A DNA stretch of 30,741 nucleotides from a virus, in the IMG/VR virus record IMGVR_UViG_3300037189_028533, positions 1-30,741 of that record, one strand, 5' to 3'. The position numbers were made by a program, and so were the translations under genes. The notes under the pieces were generated by a model. The model did no database searches. It worked only from the letters and a program-made list of their open reading frames with translations, and was not told where the DNA came from. Shown here in pieces: positions 1 to 8,420 of this stretch. Every line of letters begins with the position of its first letter. Within the stretch, counting starts at the first letter, position 1.

Positions 1-1476
1 TACGCTCTGCGAAGCCGGCGAAAACGCCGCACCGAGTCCCTGAAGTATAATAACGTGGTAGTACAAGTTAGCACCGAAGATATTATCGACAACACCGTAT
101 CTGGTCAAGAGACCAACACGAGGCGCGAAATCATTCGGACCAATCGTACGTTGAACCATGACCGGAATGTACGGGCAGTAGATAATACCGGTATCATAGA
201 ATTCTGGACCTTTATACCCAAGAAGAGCATATTCAATGCCCTCGGAGTAAGCTCCTCTGCTAGTAGCGCCGAGGGACCCGTCACTATAGCCATTGTTTCC
301 ATATTTACCAGTGTTCTGAACTTCCGTACGAGTGTCACGATAAACGTTGAAACGTCCACCAAGATTACCTACCTTAGCAATACCAACAGGCTGAGTATTC
401 ACGTTGCCTTGGACCGGAACCCATTGGAATTCCGGAAGCATTTCGAGAATAGCGGCAACACGGGGAGTACAAACAATAAAGTTTGCAGCACCACGACGGT
501 TACGCACAGCAATGCGGTTTGCTTCGATAATAAGTCTTTGATAGAAATCTCTGTTTCGTTCAACTAACCAGCGACCATCGGCAGAAGCAGGATGCCAGAC
601 CGAGTACCCAACCCCATAAGAGGTGTTAAGACAGGTCTGAATCATCCGAACAATCATCTCACGGTCGATTTCAGCTTGGATCTCATACGCCATAGCGTTA
701 GTGATCTCAGCATCAACATCGATACCGTTCATGTTCTTAAGATCCTGCTCAAGTTCGACGGACCAGCGAGCGCCAAGACGTCTCGTACCAGCTTCCACGG
801 CAGTCTTCTCAAAAGAGATATCAACTTGAGGGATGTTATTGTTGATTTCCCAGTTCTGAAGGATTTCGGCCACGCCTTGATCCTGAGCTGCGAAGTTCCA
901 ATAATCACCACCCGAGAGTCTCGAGGAGGAAGTACCGGTAAAGCGAGTATCGATGAATTGATAGCCAAGTTCTTTTGTATCTGCAGTAGGCAATGTGTTA
1001 TGAGTGCCGGGAGAAGTTCTCCCGCCATCAATCTGTCCGGTCCCAAGACCTTCAGTATTGTACTTATAACGCAACGCGAACGCGAGACCAACAGGACCGC
1101 TCATCGGCTGAACGCCAACGATTTCGTTACTTATTAATTCAGGGAAAGTACGACGAATCATCGGAATAAGAATCTTCGGAAGACGAGCATCGTTGGTTGC
1201 ATAACCATCATTGCTCCGGATAGTTCCGGGAGGGTTATAAACCGTACCACCAGCAGCTGATCCGAAGGCCCCTTGACCACTGTAGTTGTTCTCCATAAGG
1301 AGACCACCTTCGGGGTCACGGCACCAGCCTTCTTGGTTTTCAAGCATGATAGCAGTATTAATACGAGTGCGCTCATCTTCAATAGGAGCGATAGACTTCG
1401 AGGTGTAGTTAAGCACTGGTGCCCACTTCTCAAGAAGGGTTTTCGCTCTGTTTTGATCGATATAGTTTCTATTCAT
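1..1476 (-). CDS. 23: Major capsid protein, T4 gp23-like (3' end cut by window edge)
   Basis: I translated the minus strand by hand from the ATG at 1476 and it stays open to base 1, giving 492 residues without a stop; T4 gp23 has 521, so little of the C-terminus is missing. Residues 99-139 carry the gp23 signature (LPKILIPMIRRTFPEL, then SNEIVGVQPMSGPVGLAFALR). The N-terminus (residues 11-24, KTLLEKWAPVLNY) also fits gp23, whose first ~65 residues are removed by the prohead protease in T4. The protein forms the hexamers of the head. It is the last gene of the order 21-67-22-23, as in T4. An in-frame GTG lies 18 bases upstream of the ATG, but the ATG suits the family better. The plus-strand open frames here are shadows. 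Identity is nearly certain; only the C-terminus is unseen. Confidence 0.97.
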   Translation of the reverse strand, partial: MNRNYIDQNRAKTLLEKWAPVLNYTSKSIAPIEDERTRINTAIMLENQEGWCRDPEGGLLMENNYSGQGAFGSAAGGTVYNPPGTIRSNDGYATNDARLPKILIPMIRRTFPELISNEIVGVQPMSGPVGLAFALRYKYNTEGLGTGQIDGGRTSPGTHNTLPTADTKELGYQFIDTRFTGTSSSRLSGGDYWNFAAQDQGVAEILQNWEINNNIPQVDISFEKTAVEAGTRRLGARWSVELEQDLKNMNGIDVDAEITNAMAYEIQAEIDREMIVRMIQTCLNTSYGVGYSVWHPASADGRWLVERNRDFYQRLIIEANRIAVRNRRGAANFIVCTPRVAAILEMLPEFQWVPVQGNVNTQPVGIAKVGNLGGRFNVYRDTRTEVQNTGKYGNNGYSDGSLGATSRGAYSEGIEYALLGYKGPEFYDTGIIYCPYIPVMVQRTIGPNDFAPRVGLLTRYGVVDNIFGANLYYHVIILQGLGAAFSPASQSV

Positions 1477-1501
1477 ATTCGTTTTTTCTTTCACTAGATT
1501 C

Positions 1502-1516
1502 AGGCTTCACAAGCCT
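1502..1516 (-). other. Hairpin in the gp23 mRNA leader
   Basis: A perfect 6-bp inverted repeat (AGGCTT / AAGCCT with a 3-base loop) lies between the scaffold stop and the gp23 start, ending 26 bases before the ATG. No T-run follows it, so it does not look like an intrinsic terminator. It could stabilise or mark the 5' end of the abundant capsid message; that role is inference. Confidence 0.5.
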
Positions 1517-1536
1517 CGACAAAAGGGGTTAAAAAT

Positions 1537-1544
1537 TATTTATT
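1537..1544 (-). promoter_or_regulatory. Candidate T4-type late promoter for gp23
   Basis: The minus strand reads AATAAATA, one base from the T4 late consensus TATAAATA. It overlaps the stop codon of the scaffold gene and lies about 60 bases before the gp23 ATG. T4 spacing rules put the start of transcription near 1531, giving a leader of about 55 bases that contains the hairpin at 1502-1516. The first-position mismatch and the AT-rich setting keep this tentative. Confidence 0.4.
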
Positions 1545-2469
1545 AAATGTATTTACCTAACTGCTCAAGATATCCATCAGTAGCGGCTCGTTGGGGCCGG
1601 GCTTGAGGAACTCTATTTATTTGTTCATTGATAATGAGGTCATCTATAGAGGGAGACTTAACTTTGACCTTTCTGGTCTCCATTGCTTCTTCTCTAAGGT
1701 TTTGAAGTTGCTCATTTTCTTTCTTATCATACAGCTTAAGAGTGTATTCAAAGTTTTCATTAATAAATTCAGGAGATCTGGTACCGAGAACCTTCTTGAG
1801 GTATTCCTTTTTCTTAGTAGGAAGGCCAGCGCTCTTTTGTTCGAGCAGAAGATTAGCAGCAACAACCCGGTAATGCTCGGTGAGATTCTCAATTTGCTTA
1901 TTTTTCTCATCCAACCGCTCTTGAAGAGCGTCGATTTGCTGTTTACCGTCAATAACCGCGGTGCGAACAGATTCATCAAGAAGAGAACTTCCAATAGATA
2001 ATTGGTTTCTCAATCCAGCAAGCACAGAGTAAGCTTTCTTGTTCTTAACTGCTTCGTTAATCGATTGCTGAGGAATTAATTCCTCCAAGTAAACCTCCAA
2101 ATAATCGCTAATGTGCTTAACAACAGACTCCTTAAATGTACGAGCATCCCCATGAAGAGCATTGTTATACTTTCTGATAACTTTCTTGAGCTTGAGGGCG
2201 TTATTCCTATCAATAGCTTCAACAACCTTAACAAGCTTTCTCGTCTTATCACGATCAATAGCTTCTAAAACTTGAACTAGCTTATCGGAATATTCTTGGT
2301 CTTGTAATTCTAAAGCAGCTTGCTCTCTAAGAACGGCTCTCTTCTCGACTTCTTCATTAAAAGCGGATTCGATAATTTGAAGAGATTTTTCATTGAGAAG
2401 CCCGTTTGTAGCTTCTCTAAGAACAGTTGCTATATTACTGTCGGAGGTTGTTTTCTGTTGCTTACTCAT
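1543..2469 (-). CDS. 22: Prohead core scaffolding protein, T4 gp22-like
   Basis: This 308-residue, highly charged and mostly helical protein sits directly between the core protein/protease pair and gp23, the position of gp22 in T4. Residues ~55-110 carry repeated charged helices (for example VQVLEAIDRDKTRKLVKVVE followed by a similar AIDRNNALKLKK stretch), and residues ~180-215 look like a coiled coil. T4 gp22 (269 residues) forms the inner core around which gp23 assembles and is then digested by gp21. A possible cleavage context of the L-x-E type is seen in YLEELIP. The start overlaps the stop of the preceding gene by four bases (ATGA), so translation is probably coupled. The call rests on position, composition and overall resemblance. 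Confidence 0.85.
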   Translation of the reverse strand: MSKQQKTTSDSNIATVLREATNGLLNEKSLQIIESAFNEEVEKRAVLREQAALELQDQEYSDKLVQVLEAIDRDKTRKLVKVVEAIDRNNALKLKKVIRKYNNALHGDARTFKESVVKHISDYLEVYLEELIPQQSINEAVKNKKAYSVLAGLRNQLSIGSSLLDESVRTAVIDGKQQIDALQERLDEKNKQIENLTEHYRVVAANLLLEQKSAGLPTKKKEYLKKVLGTRSPEFINENFEYTLKLYDKKENEQLQNLREEAMETRKVKVKSPSIDDLIINEQINRVPQARPQRAATDGYLEQLGKYI

Positions 2470-2624
2470 GGGTTAAAAATTTTATGTTGTTTAGCAGTTT
2501 TAATGCGGTCTTTAATTTTTAATTCTACCGCTTTCTCTAAAAAAAGGTTAGCGAATTTGTAGTCCTCTGCTATAATGGACGCTACAAATCCCTTTATACA
2601 TTTTTTTTGAATATGCTTATTCAT
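2466..2624 (-). CDS. 67: Small prohead core protein, T4 gp67-like
   Basis: This 52-residue protein lies between the protease and scaffold genes. Its pattern (residues 12-40: short helix with AEDYKFANLFLEKAVELK, then KDRIKTAKQHK) follows the N-terminal half of T4 gp67, which has a matching spacing of an acidic/aliphatic helix, D-x-I, and a lysine-rich IA helix. The acidic C-terminal tail of T4 gp67 is missing, so this is a short form. gp67 is an internal core protein needed for correct head shape. I chose the ATG at 2624 over an upstream in-frame TTG at 2648, since the extension is not family-like. Its stop overlaps the gp22 start in ATGA. Confidence 0.65.
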   Translation of the reverse strand: MNKHIQKKCIKGFVASIIAEDYKFANLFLEKAVELKIKDRIKTAKQHKIFNP

Positions 2625-2649
2625 TTTATAATAAATATATTTAATCAAC

Positions 2650-3327
2650 TTAGTAGATATTTCTTAAAAATTTGATAATTTGTTCCGTTAAATATTGCTC
2701 TTTTTCTTTAGAAGGCAGGTTTACAAAAGATTTTTCAAATGTTTCGTAGTTTTCTTGAAAATGCCCATCGTCTTTCAATACCCATTCTTTAGATTCAAGA
2801 ATGCCATTTACAAATGCTTCGCTAAAAGAAGGGTCAGCAACGCAGTCAATAGCGACGAGTCTCATATTTTGGACTTCATTATAGGAAGTCTTTTCAGTGA
2901 GTTGACCAAGAGCACGAGAAGACATACCAACCGTTACTCCATCATTGACGAGAGAATGAACAATTTTGCCGCAGGGAGTAGTTAAGACTTTAGACCTACC
3001 TACGAATACGTATCTATCACCTTCCTTTTCTTCTTTAAGGAATTCGACTAAATGACATGCTCTTTCGAGGTCTACATCAGCAGATGAAGGGTGGTTAAGC
3101 TCGCCCATGGCTCTCTTTTTACCAATCATTTCCTTGGTATATCTATCCACCTCGGATCGCATTTCCTCAATAGGATAGCGTCTCTTGTTTCTATTTACTG
3201 CTTCGGCTAGCATGTAAGGTCCTTGAATATATAGAGACCTTGGCTGATTGCGATCCTTCTCTTCAAAGATATATTCGAATTCATCAAGAGATGAAGCAGC
3301 CTCGTCAGTAATTAGTCGGAATCCCAT
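2650..3327 (-). CDS. 21: Prohead maturation protease, T4 gp21-like
   Basis: This 225-residue serine protease of the T4 gp21 family has the two catalytic motifs: GELNHP at residues 75-80 (catalytic His79) and GMSSRAL at 134-140 (catalytic Ser136/137). The preceding SLYIQGPYMLAEAVNRNKR stretch (31-49) is typical of the N-terminal strand region. The fold is related to herpesvirus assemblins. The enzyme digests the core proteins (gp22, gp67) and trims gp23 and other head proteins before DNA packaging. It is followed at once by gp67- and gp22-like genes, as expected. The start codon has no visible Shine-Dalgarno sequence but lies five bases after a perfect TATAAATA, an unusual arrangement described separately. 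Confidence 0.95.
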   Translation of the reverse strand: MGFRLITDEAASSLDEFEYIFEEKDRNQPRSLYIQGPYMLAEAVNRNKRRYPIEEMRSEVDRYTKEMIGKKRAMGELNHPSSADVDLERACHLVEFLKEEKEGDRYVFVGRSKVLTTPCGKIVHSLVNDGVTVGMSSRALGQLTEKTSYNEVQNMRLVAIDCVADPSFSEAFVNGILESKEWVLKDDGHFQENYETFEKSFVNLPSKEKEQYLTEQIIKFLRNIY

Positions 3328-3332
3328 ATATG

Positions 3333-3340
3333 TATTTATA
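3333..3340 (-). promoter_or_regulatory. TATAAATA late-promoter motif abutting the gp21 start
   Basis: The minus strand reads TATAAATA followed by CATAT and then the gp21 ATG. By T4 geometry (the motif spans about -13 to -6) transcription would begin on the A of the ATG, giving a leaderless message. A second, one-mismatch motif AATAAATA at 3384-3391, overlapping the upstream stop codon, would give a normal leader of about 50 bases and is an alternative promoter. Confidence 0.45.
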
Positions 3341-3392
3341 TGTACTTAGCTAAAAAAGGTAGAAATATTAACTTTTTTTTATATATTTATTA

Positions 3393-4241
3393 TTATCCGT
3401 ATAAATCTTTTTGAATTTCTCTCTCAACATCTCGCGCATTTATTTTATCGAGCTTATCAAATTGCTCGAGAGAGAGTGGCGCAAAAGCCCATGTAATGCC
3501 TTTAGCTGCTTTTAATACATCCTCTCTACTCACTTCTGAACGCTCTTCTCGCGCGCCTTTGATATGAGATTCGACTGCTTTATATGATACGCCGAAGATT
3601 CCTCCATTATCATGCCAGGCGTTTAAAGATAATGTTACAGCGATTATTTTATCTTTTAACGTTTGAGCATTTTGTAATTTTTTATATGAGGATAAAATAG
3701 AGACCCACGGCGTTCCCCACATTTCGCTGCCTTTATCTTTTGAATAAAATTTGTCTAAATCATAGTTATCATCCGTTATTCCGTAATTATGTGTTATAAA
3801 ATCGAAGACTTTTTTAACATTATCTTTGCTCTGGTATAATATTCTGGACTCTAATACTCCGAGCATCCATTCCCGTATCCAATCAAATAGAGAATTAATT
3901 TCATAAACTGAGAAATCTAATAGCTGTTCAGCATTTTCTTTTTTTTCTACCGGGGCCATATTTATTTCTTTTTTTAATAAATGGATTTTAAATTCCAGTT
4001 GATGAAATCTATACAGTTTGCTAAAAGCAATGCCGCTTTTAGAGGTCATATGCTTGATTAATTTTTCAGCGTGAATTTTATCTTGAAAATCGAACCCGCC
4101 GCCGCGACTGTTATACGTAAAAGGCTTACTCTCTTTTGCTAATCTTTCAACCTCAAGTCTCCAAGCTTTAATATCGCTTATATCATTTTCGCTTGATTCG
4201 TTTATTACCCGGTAGAGATAAAAATTATTAAACGTTAACAT
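3393..4241 (-). CDS. Unknown protein, paralogue B of a pair flanking the gp4-like gene
   Basis: I do not recognise the family. This 282-residue protein is clearly homologous along its length to the product of 4679-5398. Shared blocks in the same order include the N-terminus (M-x-TF-x-x-F, then an ES-rich stretch), a block KLYRFHQLEFKIHLLK near residue 93, EWMLGVLESRI near 140, LKDKIIAVTLSLNAWHDNGG at about 205-224 and FAPLSLEQFDKLDKI near the end. This copy has an extra ~20-residue charged insert after the NAWHDNGGIFG motif. No signal peptide or membrane segment is visible. Its place between gp4-like and gp21 genes suggests a virion or head-assembly role; that is inference. It ends 65 bases before the protease gene. 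Confidence 0.85.
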   Translation of the reverse strand: MLTFNNFYLYRVINESSENDISDIKAWRLEVERLAKESKPFTYNSRGGGFDFQDKIHAEKLIKHMTSKSGIAFSKLYRFHQLEFKIHLLKKEINMAPVEKKENAEQLLDFSVYEINSLFDWIREWMLGVLESRILYQSKDNVKKVFDFITHNYGITDDNYDLDKFYSKDKGSEMWGTPWVSILSSYKKLQNAQTLKDKIIAVTLSLNAWHDNGGIFGVSYKAVESHIKGAREERSEVSREDVLKAAKGITWAFAPLSLEQFDKLDKINARDVEREIQKDLYG

Positions 4242-4242
4242 T

Positions 4243-4677
4243 TTATATATTTAGTTCTTTTTCTGTTAGAATAACAAACTCGGCTCCGTGTCTTTTAGAC
4301 CATTCCTCTGCGGCTGCCCATTTTGCTTGATTTTGATTGAACATAGCTTGCTCGTAAAGTAGATTATTTTTATTACGATATCGCTTTGGATCAGGCGGGC
4401 TTGTATGTTTCTTGGGCTTTATTTCTATTAAATATCTTTTTATCTTATCCCCTTCTTTGAGAATAATAAAGTTATCTACAAAATAGCGAGAAGGTTTATT
4501 ATTATTAGGATTTACATATGGTATAATAATATTTTCGCTTCCCCATTTTACTACATTAGGATTTTCATCGCACCATCTAAAAAACTTTAACTCATACGAA
4601 GACCTATAAACAGCAGCCGTTCCCTCGAACTTGAGACTATTTTTAGGCTTAAAAACACCTTGTTTATAAGGCTTCAT
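4243..4677 (-). CDS. 4: Head completion protein, T4 gp4-like (nuclease fold)
   Basis: This 144-residue protein matches T4 gp4 (also called gp50/65) in length and pattern: YRSSYELKFFRWCDENPNV at residues 24-42, then WGSENIIIPY, RYFVDNF at 64-70, YLIEIKPKK at 82-90 and NQAKWAAAEEW further on. Glu29, Asp68 and Glu85-x-Lys87 have the spacing of a PD-(D/E)xK-type nuclease centre. In T4 the protein is needed to finish packaged heads so that the neck can attach; a DNA-end trimming role has been suggested but I treat it as inference. A good ribosome site (AAGGA) sits in the end of the upstream gene. The gene is bracketed by two paralogues of unknown function. Confidence 0.85.
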   Translation of the reverse strand: MKPYKQGVFKPKNSLKFEGTAAVYRSSYELKFFRWCDENPNVVKWGSENIIIPYVNPNNNKPSRYFVDNFIILKEGDKIKRYLIEIKPKKHTSPPDPKRYRNKNNLLYEQAMFNQNQAKWAAAEEWSKRHGAEFVILTEKELNI

Positions 4678-4678
4678 T

Positions 4679-5398
4679 TCAATTTAATTCCTTACGAATT
4701 TCCTGCTCTACTTTCCGCGGATCAATTTTATCTAGTTTATCAAACTGAGCCATTGAAAGAGGTGCGAACGACCATACATCCTCCCCGCCGAATTTTTCCG
4801 CATCTTGAGATGTTATGCCGAAGATGCCACCGTTATCGTGCCACGCATTTAATGCCAATGTAATTGCGATTACCTTATCTTTTAAAGACGATGCTGACTT
4901 TAATCTTATATAGGACTCCACTATAGACTCCCAGGGAATACCCATTTCTTTGCCTCCAATACCTGACCCGACACGTCGTTCTCTCTCAGGTATTGTAGCC
5001 TTTTGTTGGAGCTCATTCCACCGATTCAAATATCTCGGATTTTTATCCGTATCATAATATATCCTAGTCTCAAGTATCCCTAACATCCACTCTTTTAGCC
5101 ATTCGTATAAATTATTAAGTTCGTATGTAGTAAAGTCTATCAAATTACCGGTATTACCATTCTGCTTGAGTAAATGAAGTTTATATTCTAAAAAATGAAA
5201 TCTATATAACTTACCGTAAGCAATATCAGATTGAGACATTACATGTTCTCGTAATGCGCCACTCTCATCTCCCATACCTGATAACACCTTAACTTTATCT
5301 CGCCATTTTTTAATAAAGTTTAAAGCTGAATCATTCGCCTCGCTTTCTGAAACCAGCTGTAAAGCATATTGTTTAAAAAATTCTTTGAATGTTTTCAT
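4679..5398 (-). CDS. Unknown protein, paralogue A of a pair flanking the gp4-like gene
   Basis: This 239-residue protein is the partner of the gene at 3393-4241 and I cannot assign a family. Conserved blocks are KLYRFHFLEYKLHLLK near residue 65, EWLKEWMLGILETRIYY near 105, SLKDKVIAITLALNAWHDNG at about 175-195 and the C-terminal FAPLSMAQFDKLDKIDPRKV. It is shorter than its paralogue, mainly in two loops. The N-terminus MKTFKEFFKQY resembles the short amphipathic starts seen on many T4-like structural proteins. It starts three bases after the stop of the gp13-like gene, with GGATAAAAT before the ATG, so it belongs to the late head operon. A structural or packaged-protein role is plausible but unproven. 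Confidence 0.85.
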   Translation of the reverse strand: MKTFKEFFKQYALQLVSESEANDSALNFIKKWRDKVKVLSGMGDESGALREHVMSQSDIAYGKLYRFHFLEYKLHLLKQNGNTGNLIDFTTYELNNLYEWLKEWMLGILETRIYYDTDKNPRYLNRWNELQQKATIPERERRVGSGIGGKEMGIPWESIVESYIRLKSASSLKDKVIAITLALNAWHDNGGIFGITSQDAEKFGGEDVWSFAPLSMAQFDKLDKIDPRKVEQEIRKELN

Positions 5399-5401
5399 AT
5401 T

Positions 5402-6580
5402 TTATCCGACAAAGAACATCGCCGGGTCAGAATCGCCCATTCCTGGTGTTGTTTTTTCGTAAAGCATTGTTTCAAGTCTTTCCTTCTCCGCAGTGCCTTG
5501 AGTCATTAAATCTGTAGCATTAAAGGCCTGCCCGCCAAACAGAGTAAGATTGCCATATTTCCCTCTTACTTGAGCGAGAGTAATCTTACAAAGTGCGAGA
5601 GTGTATTGATATACCCAATGCTCTTTAATAACATCTCTGATAGGTCTTTCCACATAACACGATAAGACTCCATAAAATCTTGAGTTCGGAGTAGGCTCAG
5701 GATACATTTGTAGCATCTGAGTGCGGTCATTAAAGGTGTAGGTCCGACGAGTAGCGAGAAGTTTCTCTCTCATCTCGAGCCATTCTTTTAGAGTATACCA
5801 AGATACCAAGTCAAATCCATAGTTGCCCATAGCATATGAGAAATATGTTTGCTGCGCTAAGGTTTGCTCTATGGTAAACAGAGTGTTAATACCGGTAGAA
5901 GACCCTTCTTCAAAATCACTTACGGCTATTACTTTGCGATAATCTAATAAGTCGTAATCAAACATATTATTTACCTTATAACTATCGTCTCTTGTTTTGG
6001 TCTCGCCTCGAAGAGTTGGCTCATTGATGAACGATTCCATAAACAATGAACTTACCGCTATAGCGCTCAATGTATTGCTTGCTCGAAATGACGTTAAGAT
6101 GTCTGTGTATGTAGACTTATCAAATATTTGATTTTGGAATATCCCATTTTCAAATACAGAACTTAAATTTGCGAGAGATGTAAACCTGCTACTCGCTATT
6201 GCAGAAGTAGCAATATACATTGTCTTTGGCTCCGTAATGTAAAACGCTGCTTCAGGAGATTGTATTGTGTGATCGGCCTTTTGCTCAAGAGTTAAGGTCG
6301 GATTAGATAGAGTAAAGAGATAATCTAATCGTAAACCTTTATTCTTCTCGTAAAGATTAGAATCAAAAACTAAATATTCTGAAGTGTATCCTGCAAATTT
6401 AGTAAACATCTCTATTGCTATAGAGATGTTTTCAAATATCTGATCTTGGTGTAGCTCTACCTGTATTAGAGGTGCTCCCAGGGCTCTAACTACCCGATCC
6501 CCTAATCTATTGAAGGTGTTAATCCTACTGTTTAGATTGGTCGTCTGGAACGCGGAAATCGGGGTAATATTACAGGCCAT
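5402..6580 (-). CDS. Probable neck (head-tail connector) protein, T4 gp13-like
   Basis: The 392-residue product has the arrangement of gp13-type neck proteins. An N-terminal VELHQDQIFENISIAIEMFT stretch (residues ~41-60) resembles the 'V-E-L-x-x-x-Q-I-x-x-x-I-x-x-A' start seen in connector adaptors. The C-terminal half has EWLEMREKL, then a short strand region, YVERPIRDVIKEHWVYQYTLALCKITLAQVRGKYGNL and an NATDLMTQGTAEKERLETML helix. In T4, gp13 and gp14 close the filled head and dock the tail. This protein is longer than T4 gp13 (309 residues), mostly from a middle region. It lies directly downstream of the portal gene. The family call rests on remembered pattern similarity and should be treated as probable; another connector family is possible. 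Confidence 0.65.
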   Translation of the reverse strand: MACNITPISAFQTTNLNSRINTFNRLGDRVVRALGAPLIQVELHQDQIFENISIAIEMFTKFAGYTSEYLVFDSNLYEKNKGLRLDYLFTLSNPTLTLEQKADHTIQSPEAAFYITEPKTMYIATSAIASSRFTSLANLSSVFENGIFQNQIFDKSTYTDILTSFRASNTLSAIAVSSLFMESFINEPTLRGETKTRDDSYKVNNMFDYDLLDYRKVIAVSDFEEGSSTGINTLFTIEQTLAQQTYFSYAMGNYGFDLVSWYTLKEWLEMREKLLATRRTYTFNDRTQMLQMYPEPTPNSRFYGVLSCYVERPIRDVIKEHWVYQYTLALCKITLAQVRGKYGNLTLFGGQAFNATDLMTQGTAEKERLETMLYEKTTPGMGDSDPAMFFVG

Positions 6581-6605
6581 AAATATATTTAGGCCTTTGG
6601 GTTAT

Positions 6606-8420
6606 CTATGCTGATACTTCGGTGGCTGGAGGAGCGCCTTCAACGGGAGCCTCGGCCGTCTCGGCTGGAACTGGCTCTTCTAGACCAGTAGCGGCAGGTC
6701 CGCCGCTAAATGCTGGAGGCGCTCCTGCACCAAGATCCATTGCCCCTCCCATGTCGCCGCCCATATCCCCGCCAGCTGCCACTGCAGTTGCTTCAGCGCT
6801 CGCAGCGACCTGTTCACGCCAGTTCGGTCCCATATTAGTAATTTGAGTAAGTTCCCATTCAAGTTCCTTATCCACCCGAAGATACTGCCTATTTGCCAAT
6901 ATAGCATGGTCATCCCATCCAAGATATTTCTTCTGACAGTATGTTTTTGATATAAGATCGTTCGTCGAGAGATTAGTATAATTATCAAGTTTAAGCCCTA
7001 ATTTTTGAGCCTCTCTCAATTCATAATAGTTGGAAGGAGGGTTAAAATCGAAAGCTAAATCTGTTTCTTTAATTTCTAAACTTTCCCAAAGTTTAGTCAT
7101 TTTGAGATGAGTAATAAATCCTTGCTTTAAGCTAGTCGCGAAATGTTGCTGCATTCTTACGATAAATTTCGCAAACTTAAGTTCCTCACGAAGCATTGAT
7201 TTTGGATCTTGTAGCGCCGACTCTTCACTCAATCTATTGACTGGCACTTTTAAAGCCTTATAAAGCTTCTTAACAAAATACATTAAGTCCGTTAATTCGC
7301 CAAGATTAGCACCGCCTTGAAGCTGATCTACTGTAGTTCCTGCTTGACCGCTTCTTTTAGCAAACCAGAACGCATCAAGCATTGATTGAGGGTTAAACTT
7401 ATTAACAATATCCCCTTGGCTAGCATCAAATGTTTTCGTGGACCAGTACTGCGACATTAACTTGCGAAGGTATTGCTCGGCCTTAGGAGGAGCCATATTA
7501 CCTACATCAACATTGAATACGAGCCTCTCTGGCGCTCTAACCATTCTGTAAATAAGAATAGCGTCCTCAACTAGAGATAACTGTCTATATGCGCGACGAG
7601 CATTTTCAATAAATGGCAGTCTAACATTTTTAGTTTCGTTCCATATACCGCTATCAAAATAAACTACCTGGTTTTCATTGAGAGGTATATAATCAAAGTT
7701 ATCCTCGGCTTTATTAGGCTTGTTAGGATCGAGAATCGGCTTTCTATATAGATATCCTTTAATTAAAAGGTTCTGTATATTGTTATAGATCGGGTCTATT
7801 AACTCCGTAGGAACTCTCACCACACCTAATACACCCTTATCGGCGTGTTTAGAATGTATAATATGCTCGAAATAAACCTCGCCTTCAATAAGAATATCTC
7901 TAAAATATCCCCACCCTTTTCTTTCGAGTTCGAAGTAGTTTATATATTTTTTATACTCTTCAATAAGTTGCTGCTTATCATCAAACGAAAGTTCTTCTTC
8001 GAAGGCTTTATCAAAACTTATTTTTACTATATCTCCGTTATCATCCTTATTGATAATCTCGTCGCATATTTCATCAAGAGCATCGGCAATTTCGGCGAAC
8101 GCGGCCATTACCCTATAGTCATTTATTCTGGCATGCTTGTTCTTCTGAACGTTAGCATACATCATCTCGCTGAACTTACCAGCAGCATCGACCATCCCGA
8201 CGCCCTCGTTATTAAATTCGTTAGACTGAGATATAGAATATTTGGCAAGAACTTCTGGTCTTCTTACACCTTTATTTTCAAAATGCTTAAACTTAGGGTT
8301 AGATTCGTGGGCTGTATCTATTGCCTCAAATCCCGAGTAGGGCAGTTTCGAAGCCACATAATTCATTAGGTTGCGACCAAATGTTGACTGCTTGCCCTCT
8401 CCTGTAAAGTTTTTTGCCAT
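6606..8420 (-). CDS. 20: Portal vertex protein, T4 gp20-like
   Basis: This 604-residue protein is a T4-type portal. Recognisable blocks include EIADALDEICDEIINKD near residue 110, GEVYFEHIIH (~175), VVYFDSGIWNETK, ARRAYRQLSLVEDAILIYRMVRAPERLVFNVDVGNM (~270-305), LPQGGANLG-like DQLQGGANLGELTDLMYF (~360) and KALKVPVNRLSEES. The portal forms the dodecameric DNA entry ring and starts head assembly. It is longer than T4 gp20 (524 residues) because of a C-terminal tail of roughly 65 residues that is almost only Ala, Gly, Pro, Met and Glu (GGDMGGDMGGAMDLGAGAPP region). A perfect late-promoter motif lies about 45 bases before the ATG. Confidence 0.95.
   Translation of the reverse strand: MAKNFTGEGKQSTFGRNLMNYVASKLPYSGFEAIDTAHESNPKFKHFENKGVRRPEVLAKYSISQSNEFNNEGVGMVDAAGKFSEMMYANVQKNKHARINDYRVMAAFAEIADALDEICDEIINKDDNGDIVKISFDKAFEEELSFDDKQQLIEEYKKYINYFELERKGWGYFRDILIEGEVYFEHIIHSKHADKGVLGVVRVPTELIDPIYNNIQNLLIKGYLYRKPILDPNKPNKAEDNFDYIPLNENQVVYFDSGIWNETKNVRLPFIENARRAYRQLSLVEDAILIYRMVRAPERLVFNVDVGNMAPPKAEQYLRKLMSQYWSTKTFDASQGDIVNKFNPQSMLDAFWFAKRSGQAGTTVDQLQGGANLGELTDLMYFVKKLYKALKVPVNRLSEESALQDPKSMLREELKFAKFIVRMQQHFATSLKQGFITHLKMTKLWESLEIKETDLAFDFNPPSNYYELREAQKLGLKLDNYTNLSTNDLISKTYCQKKYLGWDDHAILANRQYLRVDKELEWELTQITNMGPNWREQVAASAEATAVAAGGDMGGDMGGAMDLGAGAPPAFSGGPAATGLEEPVPAETAEAPVEGAPPATEVSA

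Noticed and set aside
55-1137. Two long plus-strand open frames (55-567 and 592-1137)
   Set aside because: They are antisense to a continuous minus-strand frame that encodes a clear gp23; their proteins have no family features.
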